Source: Candidatus Gastranaerophilales bacterium
GTDB lineage: Bacteria > Cyanobacteriota > Vampirovibrionia > Gastranaerophilales > Gastranaerophilaceae
Assembly: GCA_947630535.1 (NCBI GenBank)
Contig: CANRHZ010000003.1
Span: 1 to 64,000 of the forward strand
DNA: 64,000 nucleotides
Reading direction: 5' to 3'
The position numbers and the translations under genes were made by a program. The notes beneath the pieces are model-generated. The model did no database searches. It was not told where the DNA came from and saw only the letters and a list, made by a program, of their open reading frames with translations. This document shows, in pieces, positions 42,077-50,870 of this stretch. The first letter of the stretch is position 1. Every line of letters begins with the position of its first letter.

Positions 42077-43720
42077 TTAACAAACATGTTGAATGCCCAA
42101 TCTCTCAGATACGTTTTTGTCAACCGTAACAAGTGCATCCGAGCGCCCGACAGGCAAAGAAGAATTACCTATAGGTGCCATTAATTTTTTCAATTCTATA
42201 TCGCAAGCTAAAAAGTAATTTACGATATTTTGCGCAACTTTATCTATATCAAGCCTTTTCATAAGTATGGGATTTTGAGTTGTTAATCCCGCAGGACAAA
42301 GGCCCGTATTACATGCATTGCACCTTCCGTAATCATCCCCCAAGCATCCTGCTATTTGAAGGATTAAACGTCCCGTAAATACACCGTTTGCGCCCAGACA
42401 AATCATTTTAAATGCGTCCGCTGCAAGAGTTCCTCTCATTCCAAGACCGCCTGCTGCCCAGAGAGGAATTTGTCCCTGTTTGCCCTGATGAACCGCAGCC
42501 AAATAACAATCTCTAAGACGTGAAACAATGGGGTGTCCCGTATGGTCAAGGGATGTTTCATGAGCTGCACCCGTTCCGCCTGCTATACCGTCTAAGAAAA
42601 ATCCGCCCACTATATCATAAGGGTCTCTTAAAAGGTTGTTATACACAGAAACCGAAGTAGTGGAAGCTGCAACTTTTATTGCAACGGGAACTCTGAACTT
42701 AAAGGCGGCATTCATTGATAAAAACATCTTTTGAACGGATTCTTCAATTGAATATAGCCCCTGATGGTTGGGGGGAGATAAAAGGTCTGATTTTGGCACT
42801 CCTCTTATTTCTTGTATATGACGTGCAACTTTCTTTGAAAGCAAAAGCCCGCCATCACCCGGTTTTGCGCCCTGTCCGATTTTAATAAGTATACCGGCGG
42901 GGTCCTCTATCATATAGGGCATTGAATTTATTATTCTGTTCCATCCGAAATGTCCCGAGGCTATTTGTAAAATCATATATTTTATATACTTTGATCTCAA
43001 AAGTTTTTCAGGCAAACCCCCTTCTCCCGAGCTCATTCTGATTGGAATGTTATGAACTTCATTAAGATAGGCAACCGCAATCGAAATAGCTTCCCACAGG
43101 CGGGGAGATAGCGCCCCTATTGACATATCCCCTATAATAATCGGATAAATCCATCTTGTTGTGGGGATTTTTTTATCTATGGTTAAATTTCCCATTCCGT
43201 CAACCGAAAAAGGAAGATTTTCAGGGGGCATTACCCTTCCAAACGGTGCGAGAAGTTCAAAGGTGTGCCTCATTGCATCCAATGAAGGGTCGGTCATTTG
43301 GGAAATTCTTCCCACTTTGATTTTATCTAAAGTCCTTCCTTCGGTGTGCAGATTTGTTCTTCCCCCTCTTTTCGGAGATTCTGCGTTTTGCGCCCTATAT
43401 TTAACATTCATTCTGTTTCTGTCATTATAAACGGGTTTTATTGCTCCGTTCGGACAAACCTTAGCGCACATTGTACACCCGACACAGTTTTTTGATTTTG
43501 TAACAACCTGCTTAATAACGGGTATGGTTGTTTCACTAACATGCGGAGTAGGTAAATCCCCTTCGGATATAACTTTTCTTCTTTTTTGTACGTCGGCTTT
43601 TATTGCGCCAAAGGTACAAACGGCAACACATTTTCCGCAAAGAGTGCACTTATTTGCGTCATGTTCAATTTCCCAGACTAAATCCTGTTTATCTATTCCC
43701 GTTATTTCTACTGTTGCCAT
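42077..43720 (-). CDS. gltB2: Glutamate synthase, central FMN domain with N-terminal ferredoxin motifs
   Basis: The glutamate-forming subunit of archaeal-type split glutamate synthase. The first 90 residues bear two 4Fe-4S ferredoxin motifs (CTLCGKCVAVC, CVGCTMCAKVC). The main part is the FMN-binding Glu_synthase barrel (about 140-520), with SPPNHQGLYSIEE, KVAASTTSVSVYNNLLRDP and GGFFLDGIAGGTGAAHETS, and the 3Fe-4S cysteines in RCNACNTGLCPAGLTTQNP. It combines 2-oxoglutarate with ammonia released by the GATase subunit. It lies 11 bases after the GATase gene's overlap region and 11 bases before the fused subunit. Confidence 0.92.
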   Translation of the reverse strand: MATVEITGIDKQDLVWEIEHDANKCTLCGKCVAVCTFGAIKADVQKRRKVISEGDLPTPHVSETTIPVIKQVVTKSKNCVGCTMCAKVCPNGAIKPVYNDRNRMNVKYRAQNAESPKRGGRTNLHTEGRTLDKIKVGRISQMTDPSLDAMRHTFELLAPFGRVMPPENLPFSVDGMGNLTIDKKIPTTRWIYPIIIGDMSIGALSPRLWEAISIAVAYLNEVHNIPIRMSSGEGGLPEKLLRSKYIKYMILQIASGHFGWNRIINSMPYMIEDPAGILIKIGQGAKPGDGGLLLSKKVARHIQEIRGVPKSDLLSPPNHQGLYSIEESVQKMFLSMNAAFKFRVPVAIKVAASTTSVSVYNNLLRDPYDIVGGFFLDGIAGGTGAAHETSLDHTGHPIVSRLRDCYLAAVHQGKQGQIPLWAAGGLGMRGTLAADAFKMICLGANGVFTGRLILQIAGCLGDDYGRCNACNTGLCPAGLTTQNPILMKRLDIDKVAQNIVNYFLACDIELKKLMAPIGNSSLPVGRSDALVTVDKNVSERLGIQHVC

Positions 43721-44817
43721 CTTTCAACCTTTAAATCCCCACCGACAATTACCATCTCTCGTTCATTCGGATAAATATCGGTTTCATTTTTTCTGTTTGG
43801 TAAAACTTCGTTAATTCCTGTTACTTCGCTTGTAATAATAACCGTTTTATCGTCATGCCCCACAACCACGGGTCTTAATTTTTTGCTATCGCAGGTTACA
43901 AATAAAGTTCCGTCGGGAGTAACACCTATTATTGTATTTGGGCCGTTAATTTCAAGGTGGGCAAGAGATGCTTTAATTCTAAGCAAAACCTCTGAATCGC
44001 TCCTTTTTAGCATTTCATCATATTCAAGCGGTGTAATTACGTGTTTATAATATTTTAAGGGCCATTTTAAAATTTTATTCACATAGTGCAGAGTATATAA
44101 AAAACACTGCGAATCCGATTCAAAACCTATATATCCTTTATGCAGGTTCTTTTGGAAGTTTTTATTCTTTTCATAGAAAGTGTTTTCACCGTTTGCAAGA
44201 ACCGTGTATCCTTGCAAAAAGAACGGATGAGCGGCATATCTTACAATGTCATAGTTTGTATTTTGACGGCATTGAACGGTTATAATTTTGGATACAAAGT
44301 CGTTATTCGGAGTGTGCAACCCGAAATAAGTACCTATATCTTTGGGGTTGCCTATTTCTTTTAACATCAAAACATCATGCCAGAAAGAATAAACATATCC
44401 TTCATCTTCAACTTCAAGAGCACGTCTTAACTGAAGTCTTGTATCGACAAGAAGTTCTTCTTTTTCTTCTTTTGTTGCGTATTTATAGAGTTTGGGGTAA
44501 TTAAAAACCTCAAAAACGTAGTTTGGCATCGGGGAAATTTGGAGCCCTTTTGCATTTTTGTTTATATCGGGTGTCCACTGTAAAAGCCTTGTAAAACCGA
44601 TTGAATGCAGAATATCTTCCGCTATTCTTATCCCTTTATCGGTACATGCCATGGATAAAAGAGGTAAATCTTTATACGGTTCAAAAATTCCGCCCAAATC
44701 CTGCATCACAAATGCAAATCCGGAATTGTCATGCCCTTTTTGTTGAGAACGCATTAACTCAAGGGTTTTTGAAGGGTGAAAGTATTCGCTTGATTTAATT
44801 GCCCCTATTCTGCACAT
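43708..44817 (-). CDS. gltB1: Glutamate synthase, class II glutamine amidotransferase subunit
   Basis: Hydrolyses glutamine to glutamate and ammonia for the synthase. The 369-residue protein starts MCRIGAI, so the N-terminal Cys2 becomes the nucleophile after Met removal. HDNSGFAFVMQD (about 30-41) and the class II fold blocks NGENTFY and ESDSQCFLY follow. It is the first gene of the operon gltB1-gltB2-fused GltD; its 3' end overlaps gltB2 by 13 bases. A dyad just upstream (44844-44861) is a candidate operator. Confidence 0.9.
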   Translation of the reverse strand: MCRIGAIKSSEYFHPSKTLELMRSQQKGHDNSGFAFVMQDLGGIFEPYKDLPLLSMACTDKGIRIAEDILHSIGFTRLLQWTPDINKNAKGLQISPMPNYVFEVFNYPKLYKYATKEEKEELLVDTRLQLRRALEVEDEGYVYSFWHDVLMLKEIGNPKDIGTYFGLHTPNNDFVSKIITVQCRQNTNYDIVRYAAHPFFLQGYTVLANGENTFYEKNKNFQKNLHKGYIGFESDSQCFLYTLHYVNKILKWPLKYYKHVITPLEYDEMLKRSDSEVLLRIKASLAHLEINGPNTIIGVTPDGTLFVTCDSKKLRPVVVGHDDKTVIITSEVTGINEVLPNRKNETDIYPNEREMVIVGGDLKVERWQQ

Positions 44818-44834
44818 TAGTTTTTTTGCCTCTC

Positions 44835-44861
44835 ATAATAAACAGGTGATAAGATACACCT
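44835..44861 (-). promoter_or_regulatory. Candidate promoter and dyad operator of the glutamate synthase operon
   Basis: The minus strand has AGGTG-N8-CACCT (44861-44844), a symmetric site containing GTG-N8-CAC. Three bases downstream is TATTAT (44840-44835), a possible -10. The ATG is 17 bases further on, with only GAGAGG as a distant ribosome site. CRP/NtcA-type sites have the form GTA-N8-TAC, so the dyad may be a variant. Its position inside the -10/-35 spacer is more like that of a repressor site. Confidence 0.35.
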
Positions 44862-44919
44862 ATACTCTACATTTTAGTGAGAATACTGTCAAGAAAAATC
44901 AACTATTTATGACAAAAAT

Positions 44920-46152
44920 TTACTTTAATAACTCATCTAAAATTCCGATTAATGCAATTTTAACGTGGTAATAACTCAAGCCCCCCTGCATATAAACAGC
45001 ATAAGGCGGACGAATGGGCCCATCAGCGGAAAGCTCTATAGTGGAGCCTTCAATAAAACTTCCCCCGGCCATAATTAATTTTGTATCATACCCGGGGACA
45101 ATATCAGGCACGGGGGTTAAATAACTTTCAACAGGAGAATACTTTTGGAGTGCTCTGCAAAATTTTTCCTGTTCAATTTCAGAGTTAAATTTAATTGTCT
45201 GAATTAAATCTACCCTTTTTTCATTAGATTTTGGGTGAGTTACAAAACCGACATTCTCAAAAACCTTAGCGGAGAGTATTGCCCCCTTAAGAGCCCCTGC
45301 AACAATTGAAGGCGCCATAAATAAACCCTGAAGAATTGTTCTTGTTGTATTAAACATTGCGCCCCCCTCTTTTCCTATCCCGGGCGAAGTCAATCTTCTT
45401 GCGCAAAGTTCAACAAGCCTTTTTTTGCCTGCAATATAGCCGCCCGCTTCCACTATACCCCCTCCGGGATTTTTAATAAGGCTTCCTGCAATAATATCGG
45501 CACCAACTTCAAGAGGTTCTTTTGTATCGGTAAATTCCCCGTAACAGTTATCAACAAAACATATAATTTCAGGGTTTATGCCTTTTACAATTTTAACCGT
45601 TTTTTCAATATCTTCCAAAGAAAGAGATTTCCTTAAAGAGTAACCTCTTGATTTTTGGATTAAGACTATTTTTGTATTTTTTTTAATATATGAAGGTATT
45701 TTTTCAAAGTCAATTTCAAAGTCGTTTTTTAAGGGCACTTCATCATATTCAACTCCGTTGCCCATAAGAGAAGTTTCAAAATACTCGTCGTTTTTTCTTT
45801 TGCCTATTATTTCTTCTAAAGTATCATAAGGCGCACCTGCTATTGATAAAAGGTGGTCTTTATTATGAAGTATTCCAAATAAAACGCAAGATAATGTATG
45901 AGTACCTGAAACAAAGTGGGGGCGGACAATTGCCGATTCAGCCCTGAAGGTATCCTGAAAAACCTTATCAAGCGCTTCCCTTCCAAGGTCATCATGACCG
46001 TAGCCCGTTACGGTGTAAAAATGTTCTTCTCCGATTTTGTTTTTATAAAAAGCATCCAATACCTTTTTTTGATTAAATTCCGCTATTTCATCAATTCGTT
46101 TGAATTCTTCTTTAAGTTCATATTCCGCTTTATCTACAATTGTTTTTGACAT
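44920..46152 (-). CDS. Methionine gamma-lyase family protein (aluminium-resistance protein type), PLP enzyme
   Basis: 410 residues of the Met_gamma_lyase/YnbB family, a fold-type I PLP enzyme related to cystathionine beta-lyases. The motifs are FYTVTGYGHDDLGREALD (45-62), IVRPHFVSGTHTLSC (75-89), FVDNCYGEFTD (199-209) and the PLP lysine K227 in GSLIKNPGGG. The family is often labelled aluminium resistance; the true substrate is not established and may be a sulfur amino acid. A GAAGGA ribosome site precedes the ATG. It lies upstream of the glutamate synthase operon on the same strand but with about 100 bases and a promoter between, so it is probably independent. Confidence 0.88.
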   Translation of the reverse strand: MSKTIVDKAEYELKEEFKRIDEIAEFNQKKVLDAFYKNKIGEEHFYTVTGYGHDDLGREALDKVFQDTFRAESAIVRPHFVSGTHTLSCVLFGILHNKDHLLSIAGAPYDTLEEIIGKRKNDEYFETSLMGNGVEYDEVPLKNDFEIDFEKIPSYIKKNTKIVLIQKSRGYSLRKSLSLEDIEKTVKIVKGINPEIICFVDNCYGEFTDTKEPLEVGADIIAGSLIKNPGGGIVEAGGYIAGKKRLVELCARRLTSPGIGKEGGAMFNTTRTILQGLFMAPSIVAGALKGAILSAKVFENVGFVTHPKSNEKRVDLIQTIKFNSEIEQEKFCRALQKYSPVESYLTPVPDIVPGYDTKLIMAGGSFIEGSTIELSADGPIRPPYAVYMQGGLSYYHVKIALIGILDELLK

Positions 46153-46211
46153 AGTTATCCTTCAATTCATATTTATTTTATCAACAAAATGAAAAATTTA
46201 TATTTTTAATC

Positions 46212-46224
46212 TATAATTTTTTTT
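46212..46224 (+). promoter_or_regulatory. -10 box, leaderless start of the glycosyltransferase gene
   Basis: TATAAT (46212-46217) is followed by seven bases and the ATG at 46225. ATGAAA at 46189-46194 is a four-of-six match to -35 with 17-base spacing. No Shine-Dalgarno is present. Confidence 0.5.
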
Positions 46225-48201
46225 ATGAAAAAGAGTCTGCTTTTTTATTTTCTATGCTTATTAACCGTATTTGCATTTATTGTCGGTATATTTTTTATAC
46301 CCGAACAAAAAGTACATGCAAACCTTTATGCACCAATTTATAACAATATTGATGTTAACATTAATACATACAATTCAAAAAATCTTGAAGCATATCTTCT
46401 TAGTGATAATTCCCTATATTCAATGACAACAAAGAAAAACACCCTTTATGGTACCATAAGGGGAAAAACAAACTCTTTATATATTGTTTTAAATTCGGAT
46501 GATGTTGATTGTATTAAAGAAATTGTTTTATATAACGACTTAAAAACTTTTTATTTTAAAGGAATTCAAGGTTTAAAAAAGACCGAAAAAGAAATATGCA
46601 TTAAAAATAACTGTTATAATTCAACCCTTTATCAATTTCCCGATTACATTAAATATAACAAAAATTCTTCTTCCCTGAATTATCATTCAAATATAAATAC
46701 AATTTCAAACATTATTTTGCACCTGTTTTCAAATATAAAAATATTTTTTATTCCCTATATTTTGCTTTTCTTAACGATTATTTTTTATATAAATAACCAA
46801 TCAGAAATAAGAAGTCTAAAATTTAATCCTTATATGGCTTTTGTTTTGATATTTTTTATTTTGGGATTGAATTATATAAACGGATTTCTTGATTACCTTC
46901 CGTGGGTGGATGAGTATTGTACAATTGAATATTCAGACCCCAAAAAAGATTTTTTTACAACCTTTTCTGACCCGGGGAACCCTCCTTTATTTTATATATT
47001 ATTTAGAGCCTTTATATCATTTTTTGGTATTACGGTATTTTCCATGAAAATTTTCCCTATAATAATAAGCTTTTTTGCCGTTTTTATACTATGGTATTTT
47101 ATTAAAACAAAATATGATATTAAAACCGCAAACATAGCAGCTTTTCTTGCGTTTTTAAATGTTCCCCTTATACATTTTTCTCAAGAAACAAGATGCTATA
47201 TTTTACAGGTTTTCTTTACTCCGATTATTGTTTATATGTTGTTTAAAATAATCGAAGAAAATAAAACCAAATATTATATTTACTATTCTATATGTGTAAT
47301 GATTACGGTAAATATACACTATTACGAAATAATTTTTCTTTTATCAAACTTTATTATTCTTACCATTTATTTTATTAAAGAAAAAAGGTATAAAGATATA
47401 TTAAAGTTTTTTGTATCCAATTTTATAGGGGCTTTATTTTTCCTTCCCTTCTTTTTTCATACTGCATTTTCTGATGCGCTTAATAATAAATCTTTTAATA
47501 CATGGATTCCAAAAACGGATTTTAACCAGATTATAAAGTGCATTAACTATGTCTTTGGAGGAATTTATGCGGTTTTAATTTCCGTTTTGGTTTTTATTTA
47601 CTATCTTTTTTCAAAATCAAAAAGAAAAGGTGTTGTTATATATTGCTTTTTAGCTATTTTCCTTACAATTTTAATCGGGTGCATTTTATCTTATATAATT
47701 AGACCAATGCTTGTCCCGAGATACCTTTTGCTTTTAAGTCCTCTTTATATAATTTTTTTAAGCGTTATTTTTACAGACAATCACAAATATAAATATTCAA
47801 TTCTGCTTTTTATAATCTGGCTTTTAGTTATTCAATCAGGGTTTTATGAAAAAAATAACAGAAGAAAACTTTTGGTTGAAGGCCCGCTTGTTTTATCCAA
47901 ACAGTATTATGAAATAAACCATCCCAAAGAACAAACATTTGCAATCTTAAATGACTTTGCAAATCCTGATTATTTAGATAACAAAGATAAATATACAAAT
48001 AAAGCAATCTGTGTGTTTTCTTCTTCCATAAACAGTACAAAATTACTAATAAAAAAGATTTTTTTGGCTCATAAGAATGCAACAATTTTTACATCCAATA
48101 TTCTCCCGCTTGATTCTAATGCCATAAAAAATGATAAATATACCTGCTTTTTTAATTCGTCCACGGATATGTGCGTTTGGAAAATAGAAGGAGATATATG
48201 A
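46225..48201 (+). CDS. Polytopic membrane glycosyltransferase, GT39/PMT-ArnT-like
   Basis: 658 residues. A first hydrophobic helix (about 5-25) is followed by a soluble region (about 30-165) with a disulfide-capable CIKNNCY. About 11 more helices extend to residue 560 and a C-terminal domain of about 100 residues follows. The first loop after the second helix has WVDEYCTIEYSD and DPGNPPLFYILF, where the acidic pair resembles the catalytic Asp/Glu of GT-C enzymes (ArnT, PMT). FSQETRCYILQ and an Arg-rich RPMLVPRYLLLLSPLY loop also fit. It probably transfers a sugar from a polyprenyl-phosphate donor to an envelope acceptor. The HAD phosphatase gene overlaps its stop (ATGA). Confidence 0.8.
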   Translation: MKKSLLFYFLCLLTVFAFIVGIFFIPEQKVHANLYAPIYNNIDVNINTYNSKNLEAYLLSDNSLYSMTTKKNTLYGTIRGKTNSLYIVLNSDDVDCIKEIVLYNDLKTFYFKGIQGLKKTEKEICIKNNCYNSTLYQFPDYIKYNKNSSSLNYHSNINTISNIILHLFSNIKIFFIPYILLFLTIIFYINNQSEIRSLKFNPYMAFVLIFFILGLNYINGFLDYLPWVDEYCTIEYSDPKKDFFTTFSDPGNPPLFYILFRAFISFFGITVFSMKIFPIIISFFAVFILWYFIKTKYDIKTANIAAFLAFLNVPLIHFSQETRCYILQVFFTPIIVYMLFKIIEENKTKYYIYYSICVMITVNIHYYEIIFLLSNFIILTIYFIKEKRYKDILKFFVSNFIGALFFLPFFFHTAFSDALNNKSFNTWIPKTDFNQIIKCINYVFGGIYAVLISVLVFIYYLFSKSKRKGVVIYCFLAIFLTILIGCILSYIIRPMLVPRYLLLLSPLYIIFLSVIFTDNHKYKYSILLFIIWLLVIQSGFYEKNNRRKLLVEGPLVLSKQYYEINHPKEQTFAILNDFANPDYLDNKDKYTNKAICVFSSSINSTKLLIKKIFLAHKNATIFTSNILPLDSNAIKNDKYTCFFNSSTDMCVWKIEGDI

Positions 48202-48857
48202 AATTTCAAAACATAAAAGGAATAATTTTTGATTTGGACGGAACCCTTCTGGATACGGTTGATGATTTGTTGGATTCCGTTAATTATGCTTTTAATTATT
48301 TAAATTTACCCCTAAAAACAAAAGATGAAGTAAGAACAAATGTAGGCTTCGGAATTTATAAGCTTATGCAAAAATTACTTCCAAGCAATGTTGATGATAT
48401 GACCTGTAATCTTGCAATTGAAAAATTCAGAGAGTATTATATGAATTTAAAAACCTCTAAAACAAAGCCCTATGAAGGCATTATAGATATGCTTATTGAA
48501 TTAAAGAAAAGAAAAATTAAAACGGGGGTTCTTTCAAATAAGTTTGATAAAGGTGCAAAAATGCACACAAAAATGTTTTTTAACGATTTGATTGATTATG
48601 CCCAAGGGGAAGATGAGTATATGGGAATTTTAAGAAAACCAAGCATTAAGGGCTTAAATATAGTGGTTGAAAAATTGGGAGTTGAACTTAAAAATTGTAT
48701 TTTTGTCGGTGATTCGGAAGTTGATATTCAAACCGCAAAAAACGCTTTAATTCCCTGTATCAGCGTTCTTTGGGGGCTAAAAACAAAAGAATTTTTAATT
48801 CAATCGGGCGGAGAAATTTTTGTAAACTCGCCATCAGAAATTTTAAATATGATATAA
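48198..48857 (+). CDS. HAD-superfamily phosphatase (phosphoglycolate phosphatase-like)
   Basis: 219 residues from ATG 48198, chosen because GAAGGAG (48187-48193) lies just upstream and the ATG overlaps the previous stop in an ATGA. HAD motifs: I FDLDGT (11-16, nucleophile Asp12), II LSNK, III Lys in RKPS, and IV GDSEVDIQTAKNA. The alpha-helical cap between motif I and II is of C1 type. The substrate is unknown; phosphoglycolate, pyrophosphate or a sugar phosphate are all possible. Its coupling to a glycosyltransferase suggests, without proof, a phospho-sugar or nucleotide product. The stop codon lies within the comM -10 box. Confidence 0.88.
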   Translation: MKFQNIKGIIFDLDGTLLDTVDDLLDSVNYAFNYLNLPLKTKDEVRTNVGFGIYKLMQKLLPSNVDDMTCNLAIEKFREYYMNLKTSKTKPYEGIIDMLIELKKRKIKTGVLSNKFDKGAKMHTKMFFNDLIDYAQGEDEYMGILRKPSIKGLNIVVEKLGVELKNCIFVGDSEVDIQTAKNALIPCISVLWGLKTKEFLIQSGGEIFVNSPSEILNMI

Positions 48858-48864
48858 TTCTTCT
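48853..48864 (+). promoter_or_regulatory. -10 box of comM nested in the previous gene's stop codon
   Basis: TATAAT (48853-48858) contains the TAA stop of the HAD gene (48855-48857). Six bases later is the ATG of comM with no Shine-Dalgarno, giving a leaderless transcript if this box is used. No convincing -35 is visible. Confidence 0.5.
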
Positions 48865-50382
48865 ATGGTTATAAAAGTTATCAGTGCTGCTACTATAGGG
48901 CTTGAAGTCCATAAAATTTCGGTTGAAGTTGATATAACAAATTCGCTTCCGCAAATTGCAATTGTAGGTCTTGGAGATACTGCAATATCGGAAGCAAAAG
49001 AGAGATTGAAGCTTGCAATTAAAAATTCAAACTATCAGTTCCCCTCAACCAAGGTTGTTATTAACCTTGCACCGGCTAATCTTAAAAAAGAAGGCGCCGC
49101 CTATGACTTAGCAATGGCAGCAGGAATTTTAACCAAAGAAAAAATTATTAATGACATTCCCATTGATACTGCATTTTTAGGCGAACTTTCGCTTGATGGG
49201 TCTATTCGCCCCGTTAGCGGGGTTTTGCCCATAGTATCGGGGTTATATGAATTAGGAATAAAAAAAGTAATTGTTCCCTATGACAATTTATCCGAGGCAA
49301 GCTTTGCTTCAGGCATTGAGGTTATGGGGGCAAAAAATCTTGTTGAGGTTGTTGAATACTTAAACGGGAATATGGAATTAAAAGAACTAAAACAGGACCC
49401 GAATGATTTTTTAAATATGGAATTTGAATATGATATTGATTTTAAAGATATCAAAGGACAATCTCACGCAAAAAAAGCTCTTGAAATTGCCGCAGCGGGC
49501 GCACACAATGTTTTAATGTCAGGAACCCCGGGGTCCGGTAAAACAATGCTTGCAAGAGCGTTTTCTTCAATTCTTCCTCCCTTAACCAAAAATGAAGCAA
49601 TTGAATTAACTAAAATTTATTCTATAGCGGGTTTAATTGACTCTAAAACCCCGCTTGTAATTAAACGTCCTTTTAGAGCACCTCACCATAGCGCATCTTC
49701 CGTCGGTATAACGGGCGGAGGTTCCAATCCAAAACCGGGAGAGATAACTCTTGCCCACAGAGGCGTTTTATTCTTAGATGAAATGCCGGAGTTTCAACGT
49801 TCGGTACTTGAAGTTTTAAGACAACCCTTGGAAGAAAATTTTGTTACAATATCAAGAATTCAAAACACAATTAAATATCCTGCAAACTTTATATTAATCG
49901 GTGCCATGAACCCATGCCCGTGCGGGTTTTTGGGGGACAGAAAAAAACAGTGTATATGTTCCGAATTTCAAATAAACAGGTATAAAGCCAAGCTTTCAGG
50001 CCCTCTATTAGACAGAATTGATATCCAAATCAATGTTCCAAGACTTACGGATGAAGAATTGACGGCAATGAAGCCCGATAATGTAACTTCAAAAGAAATA
50101 AAAAAAAGAGTAATTAATGCAAGACAAATACAACTAAAAAGGTATGAAAAAGAAGGCATTTATACAAATTCCGAGTTAACTCCAAAACTTATAAATAAAT
50201 ACTGTAAAATAGATGAAACTTCAAAATCAATGTTAAAAGGTGCAATAAACAGATTTAACCTTTCTGCAAGAAGCTATGACAGAATACTAAAAATTTCAAG
50301 AACAATAGCGGATTTGAATTTACATGAAAATATCCTTAATGAAGATATCGCACAGGCTCTTATGTTTAGGGGTTTAAATTAA
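48865..50382 (+). CDS. comM: YifB/ComM family Mg-chelatase-like AAA+ ATPase
   Basis: 505 residues. An N-terminal Lon-like domain (about 1-175, VDITNSLPQIAIVGLGDTAISEAKERL) is followed by a Mg-chelatase type AAA+ core with Walker A GTPGSGKT (220-227), RAPHHSASSVGITGGG, Walker B VLFLDEMPEF and MNPCPCGF with CxC. The C-terminal helical lid is ARSYDRILKISRTIADL. In Vibrio and Haemophilus ComM is a helicase that promotes branch migration during natural transformation. It is much wider spread than competence, so the label does not prove DNA uptake. Confidence 0.94.
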   Translation: MVIKVISAATIGLEVHKISVEVDITNSLPQIAIVGLGDTAISEAKERLKLAIKNSNYQFPSTKVVINLAPANLKKEGAAYDLAMAAGILTKEKIINDIPIDTAFLGELSLDGSIRPVSGVLPIVSGLYELGIKKVIVPYDNLSEASFASGIEVMGAKNLVEVVEYLNGNMELKELKQDPNDFLNMEFEYDIDFKDIKGQSHAKKALEIAAAGAHNVLMSGTPGSGKTMLARAFSSILPPLTKNEAIELTKIYSIAGLIDSKTPLVIKRPFRAPHHSASSVGITGGGSNPKPGEITLAHRGVLFLDEMPEFQRSVLEVLRQPLEENFVTISRIQNTIKYPANFILIGAMNPCPCGFLGDRKKQCICSEFQINRYKAKLSGPLLDRIDIQINVPRLTDEELTAMKPDNVTSKEIKKRVINARQIQLKRYEKEGIYTNSELTPKLINKYCKIDETSKSMLKGAINRFNLSARSYDRILKISRTIADLNLHENILNEDIAQALMFRGLN

Positions 50383-50438
50383 AAACTGTTCTTGTTTATA
50401 TCGCCTGAATAGAGAAATAATTTAAAATTGAAATTAAT

Positions 50439-50466
50439 TATAATTTTATAAGGTTAAAAAAAGGAG
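50439..50466 (+). promoter_or_regulatory. -10 box and ribosome site of the thioredoxin-ccdA operon
   Basis: TATAAT (50439-50444) is followed by a leader of about 24 bases holding AAGGAG (50461-50466), eight bases before the ATG. In contrast to the leaderless genes, this transcript has a classical ribosome site. Confidence 0.5.
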
Positions 50467-50474
50467 AAAAATTT

Positions 50475-50870
50475 ATGAAAAATAAAATTATAATTTTGCT
50501 TGTATTTATGGTTCCTATTGCCATGTTTGCTTTTTTGCAAGGTATTACAAAAAATTCGGTTGCAAACGCTAATTCCTATCAATCAACAGACAAAGCAAAA
50601 ATAATAAAATTCTATTCCCCAATGTGCTCGGAATGTAAAAAAGTAAGCGAAAATGTTAAAAATGTTCACAACGACTATAAAGACATTATAATTCTTGAAG
50701 AAATTAATGTTGCAGACACTTCTCAAAAAACAAAAGACTTAATTGAAGCATACAAAGTTACGGTTGTTCCAACGGTTATTTTTGTTGACAAACAAGGAAA
50801 AATAACGAACAGACAGGAAGGCATGATTGAAGAAATAGAAATAAGAAACAACTTAGACGAGATTAAATAA
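50475..50870 (+). CDS. Membrane-anchored thioredoxin-like protein
   Basis: 131 residues. An N-terminal hydrophobic segment (about 4-22) acts as an uncleaved anchor or signal peptide. The thioredoxin domain (about 40-125) has active-site Cys51 and Cys54 in MCSECK and the cis-proline segment VVPTVIF. The CSEC spacing with acidic residue between the cysteines suggests a reducing periplasmic role rather than oxidising DsbA function. It overlaps the ccdA gene by one base (TAATG), so the two almost certainly form a relay. Confidence 0.88.
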   Translation: MKNKIIILLVFMVPIAMFAFLQGITKNSVANANSYQSTDKAKIIKFYSPMCSECKKVSENVKNVHNDYKDIIILEEINVADTSQKTKDLIEAYKVTVVPTVIFVDKQGKITNRQEGMIEEIEIRNNLDEIK

